Source: Rhodococcus sp. HNM0569 (lineage in GTDB: Bacteria > Actinomycetota > Actinomycetes > Mycobacteriales > Mycobacteriaceae). Taken from it: 64,000 nt of DNA. Made by a program: the position numbers and the translations under genes. Positions 38,341 through 48,317 of the stretch are shown here, one piece after another. The stretch spans positions 23,724 through 87,723 of the forward strand of contig NZ_JAASAE010000016.1 of NCBI RefSeq assembly GCF_012726205.1. Reading direction: 5' to 3'. The notes under the pieces were generated by a model, which did not search any database, was not told the origin of the DNA, and saw nothing but the letters and a program-made list of their open reading frames with translations. The stretch's first letter is position 1, and each line of letters starts with the position of its first letter.

Positions 38341-39842
38341 CAGCCGACCGTCCTGCAGTTCTGGCCCGGTACATCGGCCGGAGTCGGCGTCGGGACGGGC
38401 GTCGCGGTGGTGGGCGCCGGCTGACCCTCGGCAGGCGGCGCGGCGCCGTCCGCCGGGGGAGCGGGTGGCGCGGGGGTCTGCGCGGGTTCGGGCGCGGGCG
38501 GTGCCGCGGTGGTCGGCGCCGCCTCGCCCGGTGCCGGCGTCGGTGTGGGCGTCGGCGTCGGCGTTTCGGACGTCGGCTCGCACACCGGCAGCAGTTCGTT
38601 CTCGACGAGCCTGCGCATCTGCTCGCGCGTGTCGTCGAGCTTGCCCGACGGCAGGCCCGCACGCAGCTGAGCCCGCGCCGACGGCTGCAGGTCGTCGGCG
38701 GTGAGGACGTCGCACGTCGCGGGCAGCTGATCGGGGGCCGAGAAGGTGAGCGCGCCCTCGTCGGTGACGCACCCGACGAGTTCGGCCTCGGAGAACGAGT
38801 AGCCGAACAGTGCACCCGGCACGCCCTGCATGACGGTGACGCGGTCGCGGTCGTCGGTGGTGAGGAAGTAGTTGCCGCGCACCATGTACCAGCCGACGAC
38901 GCCGCCCACCGCGAGCACCACGACGATCAGCGCCGCCAGGGCCGCGATCCACTTGCCGCGCTTCTTCTTCGGCTTCTCCTCTTCCGCCTGCGGGATGACG
39001 CGCTTGGGCGTCGCGCGCGGCGGACGCATCGCCGCCGCGCGCCCCGCGGCGGTGTCCGGCGGCGGGGTGTCCTCTTCGTCGTCGCTCGACGCGGCACCCG
39101 CGACGATCGGGTGGCTCTGGCCGTAGTCGAGGTCGATGACGTCGGCGACGACGACCGTGACGTTGTCGGGGCCGCCGCTGCGCAGTGCCAGTTCGATGAG
39201 CCGGTCGGCGCACTCGTCCTCGGTGCCCTCGCGCATCGTGTTGGCGATCGTCTCGTCGCTCACCACGTCGGACAGGCCGTCGGAGCACAGCAGGTACCGG
39301 TCGCCGGAGCGGGCCTCGCGCACGGTGAGGGTCGGTTCGATCTCGCTGCCGGTGAGCGCGCGCATGATGAGCGAGCGCTGCGGGTGCGAGTGCGCCTGTT
39401 CGGCGGTGATGCGGCCCTCGTCGACGAGGGACTGGACGAACGTGTCGTCGCGCGTGATCTGCGTCAGGGCGTCGTCGCGCAGCATGTAGGCGCGCGAGTC
39501 GCCGATGTGGACGAGGCCCAGCTTGCTGCCCGCGAACAGGATCGCGGTGAGCGTGGTGCCCATGCCGTCGAGCTCGGGGTCTTCCTCGACGTGGTCGGCG
39601 ATGCTGTCGTTGCCTGCGCGGGTGGCGCGTTCGAGCTTGCCGATCAGGTCGGCGCCGGGCTCGTCGTCGTCGAGGTGCGCGAGCGCCGCGATCATCAGCT
39701 GCGATGCGACCTCGCCCGCGGCGTGCCCGCCCATGCCGTCGGCGAGCGCGAGGAGCCGGGCACCCGCGTACACCGAGTCCTCGTTGTTCGACCGCACGAG
39801 ACCGCGGTCGCTACGCGCTGCGTAGCGCAGTACGAGTGTCAC
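38340..39842 (-). CDS. pstP: Serine/threonine protein phosphatase PstP
   Basis: PP2C-family phosphatase that removes phosphates from PknA and PknB and their targets. The 500-residue protein has the catalytic domain in its first 240 residues with [14 protein letters not shown], the metal-binding [18 protein letters not shown] and [12 protein letters not shown] Lys-rich linker and one membrane helix ([24 protein letters not shown], about 290-315) precede a Pro/Thr-rich extracytoplasmic region containing PAPG-type repeats near its end. The GTG start overlaps the fhaB stop by four bases. Confidence 0.95.
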   Translation of the reverse strand: MTLVLRYAARSDRGLVRSNNEDSVYAGARLLALADGMGGHAAGEVASQLMIAALAHLDDDEPGADLIGKLERATRAGNDSIADHVEEDPELDGMGTTLTAILFAGSKLGLVHIGDSRAYMLRDDALTQITRDDTFVQSLVDEGRITAEQAHSHPQRSLIMRALTGSEIEPTLTVREARSGDRYLLCSDGLSDVVSDETIANTMREGTEDECADRLIELALRSGGPDNVTVVVADVIDLDYGQSHPIVAGAASSDDEEDTPPPDTAAGRAAAMRPPRATPKRVIPQAEEEKPKKKRGKWIAALAALIVVVLAVGGVVGWYMVRGNYFLTTDDRDRVTVMQGVPGALFGYSFSEAELVGCVTDEGALTFSAPDQLPATCDVLTADDLQPSARAQLRAGLPSGKLDDTREQMRRLVENELLPVCEPTSETPTPTPTPTPAPGEAAPTTAAPPAPEPAQTPAPPAPPADGAAPPAEGQPAPTTATPVPTPTPADVPGQNCRTVG

Positions 39843-40303
39843 GGGCGCAGCTCGATCACGGTCTTGCCGACACGAACCGGAGTCCCCAGCGGGACCCGGA
39901 CGGCGGTGGTGACCTTCGCCCGATCGAGGTACGTGCCGTTGGTCGAGCCGAGGTCTTCGACGTACCAGTCGGTGCCGCGGGGCGAGAGCCGCGCGTGCCG
40001 CGTCGACGCGTAGTCGTCGGTGAGGACGAGCGTCGAGTCGTCGGCGCGGCCGATCAACACCGGTTGTGTGCCGAGGGGGATACGGGTGCCTGCCAGCGCG
40101 CCCTGCGTGACGACGAGATTGCGCGCCACCTTGGGTTTGCTGAGCGACGGAAGGACGTTGCCGCCGCGCGACATGCGCGTCGGGATGCGTACGCCCGAGC
40201 CCGCGTAGACGTCCGCGCGCAGCGCGCGCAGCACCGCCCACACGAACAGCCACAACAAGAGGAGGAAGCCCGCGCGTGTGAGCTGCAGAATGAGGCCCTG
40301 CAC
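39839..40303 (-). CDS. fhaB: FHA-domain protein FhaB (FipA)
   Basis: Membrane-anchored phosphothreonine reader that links the PknA/PknB kinases to division proteins; the mycobacterial homologue (FipA) binds FtsZ and FtsQ. The 154-residue protein begins with an N-terminal hydrophobic helix (ILQLTRAGFLLLLWLFVWAVL) and carries one FHA domain in its second half with VLIGRADDSTL, SRxH-like ASTRHARLS and the DLGSTNGTYL signature. The start is a GTG preceded by a strong AAGGAGGTGA. It begins the coupled pstP-rodA-pbpA-pknA-pknB operon, on the far side of a 225-base gap from fhaA. Confidence 0.95.
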   Translation of the reverse strand: MQGLILQLTRAGFLLLLWLFVWAVLRALRADVYAGSGVRIPTRMSRGGNVLPSLSKPKVARNLVVTQGALAGTRIPLGTQPVLIGRADDSTLVLTDDYASTRHARLSPRGTDWYVEDLGSTNGTYLDRAKVTTAVRVPLGTPVRVGKTVIELRP

Positions 40304-40528
40304 GGAACTTCACCTCCTTCTGTTCGTCGAGCTCGCGTCCGGAGCTCGGTTGTGCGGGCCGGGGCCCGTCGAGTTGGCAGAATCATAGGGCCAACCCGCT
40401 TCCCGATCAGGATACGGACGGGCCCTCACATTACGGTTTCGGCGTGTTCCGCGCGCGCACGACGCGTTCGCAGCGCGCGGTGACCCCCGGCACACGCAGT
40501 GACGGAGGTCGGCGGCACGCTCGGGCGG

Positions 40529-41845
40529 TCAGACGATGCGGACCAGGATCTCGGAGTGGCCTGCGCGGATGATGTCGCCGTCGGCGAGCTGCCAGTCCTG
40601 CACCGGCGCGCCGTTGACGGTGGTGCCGTTGGTCGAGCCGAGATCGGACAGCATCGCGACCTGGCCGTCCCAGCGGATGTCGACGTGCCGGCGCGACACG
40701 CCCGTGTCGGGGAGACGGAACTGCGCGTCCTGGCCGCGGCCGATGATGTTGCTGCCCTCGCGCAGCTGGAAGTGACGGCCGCTGCCGTCCTCGAGCTGCA
40801 GCGTCGCGGTGAACGCGTGGGCCGGCTGGTCGTATCCGCCCTGGGCGTAGCCGGGGTCGTAGCCGCCCTGCTGGTAGTCGTAGCCGCCGCCCTGCTGGTA
40901 GCCCTGGTCGTACCCGCCCTGGCCGTAACCCTGGCCCTGGTCGTAGCCACCCTGCTGGTAACCCTGCTCGTACCCGCCGCCCTGGCCGTAGCCGGGGTCG
41001 TAGCCGCCCTGCTGGTAGTCGTAGCCGCCACCCTGCTGGTAGCCGTCGTCGTAACCGCCGGGCCGTCCGCCCTGCTGGAACTGGGCCTGGCCGTAACCCT
41101 GCTGGTCGTAGCCGCCCGGCTGGTAGCCCTGCTGATCGAAGTTGCCGCCCTGGGGCTGGTAACCCTGGTCGTAGCCGCCGCCCGGGTACTCGTCCGCCGA
41201 CCGGTCGTAGCCGTTCTGGTAACCCGGCTGCGCGTAGCGCTGGTCCTGACCCGCGTGCGCATTTCCGTTGCGCGCGTACTGCGGCTCGGGCGCACGGTTG
41301 CCGGCCGGCTCCCGGCTGGGGTCGTAGCCTGAGTTCTGCGTCATGTGGCCAGCTCCTGGATTCGACATGTTGACGGGGGCATTCTGCGCGTTCGGTGGGA
41401 GCACTCGTGGTGCGGGTCCACCTGGTGGTGGTGCGGAACCACCTTGTGCTTGTGGAGGTCTGCTCTGCCCGGCGTCCGGGTCGACCGAGCCCGACGTGCG
41501 GAACTGGCCGGTGTGCAGGCTGGGCGACGGCTCGAACGACACCCGCACCGGGCCGTACGTCTGCCAGCCCTGCTCGCGGATGAAGTCTTCGAGGTGACGC
41601 GAGAACGCCTTCACTGTCACGTCCCGGTCGGACGCGAGCGCGTCGTGATCGGAGTTGTTGACGGTGATGACGTAGTTGTTCGGCGCGAGCACGTGGCCGC
41701 CGTCGAGCTGCTGGACGCGATCGGCCGCCTCCTGTTGCAGCGCGGCCTCCACCTCCTGCGGCACGACTCCACCACCGAACACGCGCGCGAAAGCATCACC
41801 GACAGCTCCCTGCAGCTTGCGCTCGAAGCGCTGAACGATGCCCAC
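40529..41845 (-). CDS. fhaA: FHA-domain protein FhaA
   Basis: Cytoplasmic FHA-domain protein, a target of PknB. The 438-residue protein has an N-terminal DUF3662 domain (GIVQRFERKLQGAVGDAFARVFGG and following, about the first 120 residues) that pairs with other regulators, a long linker rich in Gly, Tyr, Gln and Asp, and a C-terminal FHA domain with NIIGRGQDAQFRL, GVSRRHVDI and DLGSTNGTTVNG. The linker is a run of tandem repeats described as a separate feature. The start is a GTG with GAGAGGAGG upstream. It is separated from fhaB by 225 bases and probably has its own promoter. Confidence 0.95.
   Translation of the reverse strand: MGIVQRFERKLQGAVGDAFARVFGGGVVPQEVEAALQQEAADRVQQLDGGHVLAPNNYVITVNNSDHDALASDRDVTVKAFSRHLEDFIREQGWQTYGPVRVSFEPSPSLHTGQFRTSGSVDPDAGQSRPPQAQGGSAPPPGGPAPRVLPPNAQNAPVNMSNPGAGHMTQNSGYDPSREPAGNRAPEPQYARNGNAHAGQDQRYAQPGYQNGYDRSADEYPGGGYDQGYQPQGGNFDQQGYQPGGYDQQGYGQAQFQQGGRPGGYDDGYQQGGGYDYQQGGYDPGYGQGGGYEQGYQQGGYDQGQGYGQGGYDQGYQQGGGYDYQQGGYDPGYAQGGYDQPAHAFTATLQLEDGSGRHFQLREGSNIIGRGQDAQFRLPDTGVSRRHVDIRWDGQVAMLSDLGSTNGTTVNGAPVQDWQLADGDIIRAGHSEILVRIV
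40842..41240 (-). repeat. Tandem Gly-Tyr-Asp-Gln coding repeats in the fhaA linker
   Basis: Roughly twenty short units of the form GGYDQGYQQ or GYDPGYGQ in tandem, encoded by in-frame direct repeats. A larger duplication is visible: the segment coding QGGGYDYQQGGYDPGY occurs twice, about 145 bases apart, with nearly identical DNA. This is a coding repeat and not a CRISPR, since the units are contiguous without spacers and stay in frame. Copy number is likely to vary between strains. Confidence 0.85.
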
Positions 41846-42078
41846 AGGAAACCTCCTCTCGATGTGCACTCGTCTCCCACGGCCCGACGCAGGTTGTGTC
41901 GTTCCGGCCGTGGCGGCACGTTCCACGGTACTGTCCCGAAGAGCGATACCGTGGCGGTCCGTCTGCCAAGCATGATATCGGCGAAACCCGGCACCCGAGT
42001 TTCAGTTGCATATCAGTGTCCCCACCTGCACGAATCGTGCCCTCGCGCGGGCCTGTGCTAGGGTTGCCGACGTTGCTC

Positions 42079-42164
42079 GGGCGAGTGGCGGAATGGCAGA
42101 CGCGCTGGCTTCAGGTGCCAGTGTCCTTCGGGACGTGGGGGTTCAAGTCCCCCTTCGCCCACCA
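42079..42164 (+). tRNA. tRNA-Leu (anticodon CAG)
   Basis: An 86-base tRNA with the CCA end encoded. The acceptor stem GGGCGAG pairs with TTCGCCC (one G-T), the anticodon stem CTGGC/GCCAG encloses loop TTCAGGT with CAG anticodon, a long variable arm (GTCC TTCG GGAC) identifies a class II Leu tRNA, and the T arm is GGGGG TTCAAGT CCCCC. It follows fhaA. Serovar-like integration into this tRNA is common, and the region beyond it is accessory. Confidence 0.97.
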
Positions 42165-42188
42165 TCAGCAGTCTTGGAACTGTACAAA

Positions 42189-42227
42189 CGAGGCCACGAA
42201 CTCACGGAGTTCGTGGCCTCGTTTTTT
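42189..42227 (+). terminator. Strong intrinsic terminator after tRNA-Leu
   Basis: A 15-base perfect stem (CGAGGCCACGAACTC against its exact complement) with the three-base loop ACG, followed directly by six T. This is about as clear an intrinsic terminator as actinobacterial DNA offers and should end the tRNA transcript. It is also the boundary between the conserved core and the accessory region. Confidence 0.92.
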
Positions 42228-42368
42228 GGCCGTATGTAACACCGCGCGGCGGTCGCCCGTGACGCCGGACGAGTTGACAAGAAGTCGGCGCTACTTCTTG
42301 CTTTGCTCCCCGTCGCTCTCCGATTTCCATGTAGTGTTGGCGCTCCATGATGTGCGGGAGGTGAACCG

Positions 42369-42551
42369 ATGACGGACACGCAGGCCGTCTCGCGGCGCGT
42401 TCGGCACGTACGCGCAATTCGACGCAACACTGAACTCGAAGGTGTGCGCAGCACCGACGCAACCCGCGCTGACCAAGTAGCGTATGCACGCGGTGAGATC
42501 GATGTGAGTGCGCTCGGAGATCGAGTGCGTCGACGCTACAACCTGGCGTGA
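42369..42551 (+). CDS. Antitoxin, VbhA family
   Basis: A 60-residue antitoxin paired with the Fic protein downstream. The segment NTELEGV near residue 20 resembles the inhibitory helix motif (S/T)xxxE(G/N), with Asn in place of the usual Ser/Thr, which in related pairs blocks ATP binding in the Fic active site. The rest is a short, charged, helical VbhA-like protein ending RRRYNLA. The ATG has GGGAGGTGA upstream. The Fic gene follows after about 20 bases. It sits directly downstream of the tRNA-Leu terminator. Confidence 0.72.
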   Translation: MTDTQAVSRRVRHVRAIRRNTELEGVRSTDATRADQVAYARGEIDVSALGDRVRRRYNLA

Positions 42552-42573
42552 GCGCCGAGGCTGCAAGCGAACG

Positions 42574-43218
42574 GTGTCGTCCAACCCCCCCTGGGACACT
42601 GGGGACCACCAGCGCGACTGGGAAGGCTATTTTCTTCCCGGTACTGAGGTTTTGAGGAACCGGGTCGGCGCAACAACTCTCTACGAGTTGCGGGACGCGG
42701 AAAATGACCTCAGCGAGTTCCGGCTGCTTCAACTACGCGAAAGCCCTGACTTGGTAGCTCCGCGCTCCTACGACCTGACCCATCTGTCGGCTATCCATCG
42801 GCAGCTTTTCCAGGACGTGTACGAGTGGGCAGGAGATGTCCGTACCGTTGGAATCGAGAAGGATGGTGAATCCTTCTGTCCTCCTGTAAGAATCAGGCTG
42901 GCGATGCAGCATGTCGCAACTGAGATTGCGGACATGGGGGAGCTGGAGGTCGTCCCCAGGGGTGGACTCCCGAGCAAGGTTGCGTACTTGTATGACTACG
43001 TGAACTACGCCCACCCGTTTCGGGAGGGCAACGGCAGGACTACCCGAGAGTTCTTCGATCAACTGCTTGCCGAGCGCTCGCTCGGCCTGGACTGGAGTCG
43101 TACTGAGTCTGAGCAGCTCTACCGTTCCTGCCACGCCGCCAGAGCCGATAGCGACCTGAGCGGCCTCACCATCATGTTCGCGACAATCCTCGACGAGTTC
43201 CCGGCTTACGATTTCTAG
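42574..43218 (+). CDS. fic: Fic-domain toxin (AMP transferase)
   Basis: Fic enzyme that usually transfers AMP from ATP to a target protein and is held in check by the small antitoxin upstream. The 214-residue protein has the complete active-site motif HPFREGNGRT at about residues 147-156 and the N-terminal beta hairpin region LPGTEVLRN. The catalytic His and the anion-binding loop are intact. The GTG at 42574 is chosen by family length; the reading frame before it passes a seven-C run, and an alternative GTG overlapping the antitoxin stop lies in another frame, so a sequencing slip there would change the N-terminus. Confidence 0.85.
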   Translation: MSSNPPWDTGDHQRDWEGYFLPGTEVLRNRVGATTLYELRDAENDLSEFRLLQLRESPDLVAPRSYDLTHLSAIHRQLFQDVYEWAGDVRTVGIEKDGESFCPPVRIRLAMQHVATEIADMGELEVVPRGGLPSKVAYLYDYVNYAHPFREGNGRTTREFFDQLLAERSLGLDWSRTESEQLYRSCHAARADSDLSGLTIMFATILDEFPAYDF

Positions 43219-43558
43219 GTGCCCCTCGTCGCCGGGGGCCTCCGGTCTTTAGGTGAGCCCCTGGGCCAGCGAGTTACCGAACAGGTCTGGATCGTCTCGG
43301 TTGCCATCCCGGTGCACCGGTCGTCAGGGGCCGGGCCGACATCGGCACTGCCAGCCTTTGCCGCCTTCCCCGAGTAATGGCCCACCCTCACAGTGCGTGT
43401 CGGGCGGTTGCACCGGACCGCCGGCGACGAGCGACACCCACGAATAGCCTGACTTAGCTCACTTCTCGGTGAGAGTTGGTGGTCCGATCACGTGACCTGT
43501 GGTTTCTAGTCTCGATCGCAGTACTTCACGCACTTACGCGGCCGTTTACTCTCGTCGG
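43219..43558. other. Intergenic interval before the IS1634-type element
   Basis: About 340 bases with no credible gene. It contains no ribosome-binding site followed by a long reading frame, and I found no inverted repeat that could be confirmed as the end of the neighbouring insertion element. The short forward reading frame inside it has no recognisable content. Confidence 0.4.
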
Positions 43559-45195
43559 GTGACGTTCATCAGGCGGGTCCGGACCAAGTCCGGTGCCACC
43601 GCGGTTCAGGTCGACCGATTCGTGGGCGGCCGGCAGGAGATCGTCAAGCACATCGGATCCGCGCATACCGAAATCGAACTCGGGATGCTCCTCGGGCGAG
43701 CCCGGTCTTGGATCGAACCGGATCAGCCTGCGCTCGACCTGGACGTCACTCCTCATCCCGCGGTGGCGGCCGTCCTGCCGACAGGCCAAGGCGAACTGAT
43801 GGACCTCGGAGTCGACGACCGGCCGACGGTCGATGCGCCCGGGCCGACCGCCTCGACTGCATCGGTCGTGCTGCGGCGGGTCCTCGAAGACGTGTACGAG
43901 CAACTCGGGTTCGGTGCGGTCGCCGACGACGTGTTCCGAGATGTGGTGATCGCTCGGATCGTTGAACTGGGCTCGACACTCGATGTTCCGAGGGTGCTAC
44001 GGGATCTCGGAAGACACCAGCGAGCTACGCGACGATCGAGCGGCATCTGCGGTGGATCGTCGATCGGGACTACCGCCGCACGATCGCCGACAAGTGCCTC
44101 GCGTGCGCTGCCGACGCCGGAGGATTGAGTCTGGTGTTGTACGACGTCACCACCCTTCACTTCGAAGCGGAGAAGGAAGGCGAGCTCCGTAAGGTCGGCT
44201 ACTCGAAGGAACGCCGTGTCGATCCGCAGATTGTGGTCCGACTCCTCGTCGACCAGATTGGATTTCCTTTGGAGATCGGATGTTTCGAAGGCAACCATGC
44301 AGAGACCAGAACGATCGTGGCGATCATCGGGCAGTTCCAGACTCGCCACAACATCGCCGGGGTGGAGATAGCCGTCGCCGACGTCGGCATACTCTCCGCC
44401 TCGAATCTCGCCGCTCTCTCGACGAGACCGGGCTGAAGTTCATCGTCGGCTCCCGGATGACCAAGGCGCCCGGCGACCTCGCGAGTCACTTTCATTGGAA
44501 CGGTGACGTTTTCACCGACGGGCAGATCATTGACACGGTCGCACCCCGGCACGGGCGGAGTGTCGTCAACAGTGTCAGGAAATGCGCCGAGCTGGAGTGG
44601 GATCCCGGCACCTATCCGAACTCGTGGCGCGCGGTGTGGCAATACCCGAACAAGAGCACGGTCCGTGACAACAAGACCCTCAACGCGCAGGAAGCTCGGG
44701 TACGGGCTCGTCGACAGTGGCACGGCATCGAAGTCGCCCGGGTTCGTGAGAACCACCGCCGCTGGCCGCAGCCTCGACATCTCCGCCCTCGACAGGGCCC
44801 GATCGCTTATCGGGTTGAAGGGCTATGTCACCAACATCCAGCCCCGATCATGGAACGCGGCGAGATCATCGCGAAGTACCACACAACCTGTGGCACGTCG
44901 CGCAGTCGTTCCGCATGTCCAAGACCGACCTGCGGGCGCGGCCAATCTTCCACCACACCCGCGGCGCCGTCGAAGCGCACCTAATCATTGTGTTTGCTGC
45001 CCTCGCGGTCTCCTACCTGATCCAGCATCGAGGTGGGTCGGCCATCGGCAAACTCGTCGAACGGCTACGTCCACTGCGGTCGGCGACCATCGCCATCAAC
45101 GGCACCCACCATACATTCCCACCCGAAATCGACTCCGGCACCAGCGACCTCATCGACCGGATCACCGGGCCGGAGACACGCACTAGCCAAATGAG
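43559..45195 (+). pseudogene. IS1634-type transposase, frameshifted
   Basis: Recognisable DDE transposase of the IS1634 family, broken into at least five reading frames. Family blocks appear in order: an N-terminal RRVRTKSGATAVQVDRF with IVKHIGSAHTEIEL; then LVLYDVTTLHFEAEKEGELR and KVGYSKERRVDPQIVV; then LKFIVGSRMTKAPGDLASHF; then SLIGLKGYVTNI; and finally LWHVAQSFRMSKTDLRARP with the C-terminal domain. The frame changes fall near 44015, 44420, 44720 and 44860. Such decay implies an old insertion. The ends and target duplication could not be identified. Confidence 0.85.
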
Positions 45196-45269
45196 CCAAC
45201 TCAGGCCAGAGAGCGAACGTACGCGCTCACCAGCAGCGTGCCGGGGGCGTGCGCCCAACGGAGTTTAAC

Positions 45270-48236
45270 TCAGGTTTCTCGGCGTACCAGTTCAGGATCG
45301 AGTTGGTAGGCTATTGTAAGGGTTTTTTCGATTTCTCCTTCGAGAAATTCCCTACGAGCATTCAATGACGTTCTAATCACGGAGTCGGACTCATGTCGAA
45401 GTCGACATGAGAGTTTCTGTGCTTGGTCTACCCAGTCGGCAATATTCGCCACCTCGGCGCTGCCGATTCTTGGTATCGGTACCTCAGCGAGGAACGCTTT
45501 TCGATGCACTGCGTACGAACCTCGGTACTTCTTTCCATTTACTGTTACGAAGAGATCAACCGCCGGATGGGATAGGATTGCTTGAATTACGTTGATAGGA
45601 TATGGGCACGTCGGTTTCGGACGAAGCAGATAGTATGGTCCGCCGTCCCCGCCGCCAGGCACGACTAGTCCCTGGGTGTCCAGGGCATACCGCGGGGCCA
45701 GTGACAGAACTCGTACAATCAATTTCGGGTCGTCAAGCTGGGTCAAGCTCTGTGAGCGCCCGTAAGCCCAATATGCCTCGCCCGGATCGGGTGAAACGCT
45801 CCGTCGAGTCAGGGCAGCGCGGTGGGTTTCAAAGTATTCGAATGCAAGCGGGTAGGTCTTTGACATGGTTTCTTTGTCGAAGACAGTAGCCCTTATCTTT
45901 CCGCTCGCACCGTGCTGGATCCGATATGGGAAGATCACCCATCGGTCTGGTTCCGGCTGGCCATCGTAGGTGTCGATCGAACGATCTTTGATCGCCGCGC
46001 GGAGGATTGAGCGTTCGATGGTCCTTGTGACGCCTTGAAAGTCGGTGAACGAGGCAACCGTATCGCCATCCTTCATGGGGGCGGGGTTGATGAAGTAGAG
46101 TTCATCAAGTGAGGTCTGGACACCAACGAATATTTGGACCCAGTCGGGGTCGCCAAGTCTAGCGATCGAATGCTTGCTCAGTTGCTCGAAGAGGTCGGCC
46201 TGCCGCTCGGTTGCTATCGGCCAGGCCGCAGATGTCAGGTCGTCGCGTGCGATATTCACAGTCTTCGCTGCGCGGGTCACCCTCCATGCTGCAAGCTCGC
46301 TTACTAGCTCGAAATCGGCCGGTTCTTTTGTTTTCGGTCCCGCTATTACCAGGCAGCAATAGGTGGACTTCCCAGGGAACACCTGCTCTTCTCCGAAATG
46401 AACGAGTCGTTCGAGGCGTTCGCCGAGCCTACCTCGGACTCCGGATCCTGAGAGGTGGTTGGTAAAGCGATGTGGCACGATCATCGCCAGCCTACCGGTC
46501 GGTGCGAGAAGCGTGAGAGCGCGTTCCATGAATACGAGCGAGAGATCGAAGCTGTGCGCGGATGGGGCGCTGTAGCCCGAAGATGGGTTCCGCAAATATG
46601 TGAGTTGATCCGGCATAAACGCAGAGAGTATTTGTATTCGAACATAGGGTGGATTTCCGACGATCGCATCAAACCCCCGTGCCGGATACTTGTCTCCGAA
46701 TGCTTTGGCCAGGTTGGTCGGCAGCACTGAGGCTCGTCGAAACGGTACGGATGCCGCCTCAGGTACCAGGCGGTCAAAGTCCTCGCGTACGACACTATTG
46801 CCAGCTATGACGTTGTGGCCAAGGTCGGGCAGAAGGTTGTTTGCTTGAGTGGAGTCGAACGAGTCTTCTCCAATGATTGCAAGTAGTAGGCTCAACCGCG
46901 TCACCTCGACTGCAGCACCGTCAATGTCGATTCCGAAGAGGTGGGTCTTAACCAATTCTGCACGCTCGTTGAACCCGACGGTATTGCCTGCAGTTTCGGC
47001 AGCCGTTACGAGCTTGTTGAATGCGTCAAGGAGGAATGCGCCCGAACCCACCGCTGGGTCCAGTAATCGAAAGGTTGGCGCTACTCCACCTTTTACATAG
47101 GGCCTGAGTGCGCTCATATTCAGTTCGTTAACGATGTCACCGGGTGTATGGGCGATACCCCCAGCGCGAACCACCTCCGGCTTTGATTCAAGTGACACTG
47201 CGCGGTATTTATCTATAGCTACTTGCTCGGCGAGGTACTGCTCATACAACCCTGCCAGGATATCGGGTCGAAGGACTGAGAAGGCAAACTGAGTGCGTGG
47301 CCAGTACATCTCTTCGATGACCTTCATTAGGACGCTATTGCTCACCCGGATCCCCTCTAGAGCTCGGAAGATCCCAGCATTGAATAATTTGTCGGACTGG
47401 CGGAAGTGCCGTATGACATCATGCGCGACCGCGGACTGCCAGAGCTCCTTGTATCGGGAAATGTTGCGGTCCTCGCATACGCGGAGGAATAGTAGCGCGT
47501 TAAGGACCTTCTGCACGCGCCGACCAACCTCTGGTGCGCGGAGCTCCGCGTTGAGATTCGCGATGTCCTGGGCGAGCATGAGGCGCCACCGACGGAACTC
47601 GGCCAGGAAGGTTCGATCGAAAGGTGATTCGCCACGGGGCGGCGCGGTGTAGCTATACGTCTGGTTGAAGCGCTCCGTCGATACGGCCTCGTAGGACAGC
47701 CGCTTCCAGAGCTCGTCGAAGCGTGGAACGTAGTCATCGAAGGTGAACCTGCAGCCAGGGATGACTGCAACGTCCGCCGAATCGCCCGGCTTTGGATCGA
47801 TGGTTGAGTCGTAGATGACTGTTTCGGCAAAGTTTGTCAGCACCGAGGCGGGAAGGGACAGCGACCACCCGTAGGTTCGAGACTGGATCGCACCGTCGTG
47901 CGCTGTCCGCAAGTTGACCGAAGGTCTCTTCGCCTCCACCGGCATCCGTTCGTTGCCGGCGACCCGCAGTCGGTAGTCCGGACGTCCCCAGACGGAGTCG
48001 GTGGTAGTGCCCTGACGCTCCATCACGACGTCCATGAGCATCTGGGGTTTGCCGTCCTCGTTGCGTACGTCCCAGCCCAAAGCGATGAGGAAATCGTCGA
48101 TGAAGTTGACTCTTGCTTCTGTCTCGGTGAACGCGGATCCCGGGGTCGACAAGCTCTGATGCTGAGGTCGGTAGAGCTCGACTAGCTCGCTGGTCCTCGC
48201 GAGAGCCTCGGACTTGGAACGACGTTGGAAGGGCAC
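45270..48236 (-). CDS. Type IIG restriction enzyme / N6-adenine methyltransferase
   Basis: A 988-residue protein combining a nuclease and an adenine methyltransferase, with features of type IIG restriction-modification enzymes. Near residues 87-103 the pattern PDYRL...VEAK matches a PD-(D/E)XK nuclease core (D88, E101, K103). The methyltransferase core follows, with SAM-binding motif DPAVGSGAFLL (about 393-403) and catalytic NPPY (about 528-531), then a long C-terminal region likely to read DNA. The GTG start is close to the divergent methyltransferase start. Codon use and base composition look less GC-rich than the core genes. Cleavage site is not predictable. Confidence 0.88.
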   Translation of the reverse strand: MPFQRRSKSEALARTSELVELYRPQHQSLSTPGSAFTETEARVNFIDDFLIALGWDVRNEDGKPQMLMDVVMERQGTTTDSVWGRPDYRLRVAGNERMPVEAKRPSVNLRTAHDGAIQSRTYGWSLSLPASVLTNFAETVIYDSTIDPKPGDSADVAVIPGCRFTFDDYVPRFDELWKRLSYEAVSTERFNQTYSYTAPPRGESPFDRTFLAEFRRWRLMLAQDIANLNAELRAPEVGRRVQKVLNALLFLRVCEDRNISRYKELWQSAVAHDVIRHFRQSDKLFNAGIFRALEGIRVSNSVLMKVIEEMYWPRTQFAFSVLRPDILAGLYEQYLAEQVAIDKYRAVSLESKPEVVRAGGIAHTPGDIVNELNMSALRPYVKGGVAPTFRLLDPAVGSGAFLLDAFNKLVTAAETAGNTVGFNERAELVKTHLFGIDIDGAAVEVTRLSLLLAIIGEDSFDSTQANNLLPDLGHNVIAGNSVVREDFDRLVPEAASVPFRRASVLPTNLAKAFGDKYPARGFDAIVGNPPYVRIQILSAFMPDQLTYLRNPSSGYSAPSAHSFDLSLVFMERALTLLAPTGRLAMIVPHRFTNHLSGSGVRGRLGERLERLVHFGEEQVFPGKSTYCCLVIAGPKTKEPADFELVSELAAWRVTRAAKTVNIARDDLTSAAWPIATERQADLFEQLSKHSIARLGDPDWVQIFVGVQTSLDELYFINPAPMKDGDTVASFTDFQGVTRTIERSILRAAIKDRSIDTYDGQPEPDRWVIFPYRIQHGASGKIRATVFDKETMSKTYPLAFEYFETHRAALTRRSVSPDPGEAYWAYGRSQSLTQLDDPKLIVRVLSLAPRYALDTQGLVVPGGGDGGPYYLLRPKPTCPYPINVIQAILSHPAVDLFVTVNGKKYRGSYAVHRKAFLAEVPIPRIGSAEVANIADWVDQAQKLSCRLRHESDSVIRTSLNARREFLEGEIEKTLTIAYQLDPELVRRET

Positions 48237-48317
48237 GGAGGGACCCTACCCAGGCAGCGTCAGCAAGAGGCAGATCCAGTGCAGTGGATGCGGAGTGTGT
48301 CGGCCGTTTAAGGGAGA

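Noticed and set aside
40842..41240. Possible CRISPR array
   Set aside because: Repeats are contiguous, in frame within fhaA and without unique spacers; no cas genes nearby.
42079..42164. Claim of a defined att site pair at tRNA-Leu
   Set aside because: No second copy of the tRNA 3' end and no integrase were found in the window, so only the island position is reported.
43253..43447. Short plus-strand frame before the IS1634-type element
   Set aside because: Proline- and serine-rich low-complexity sequence, no ribosome-binding site and no family pattern.
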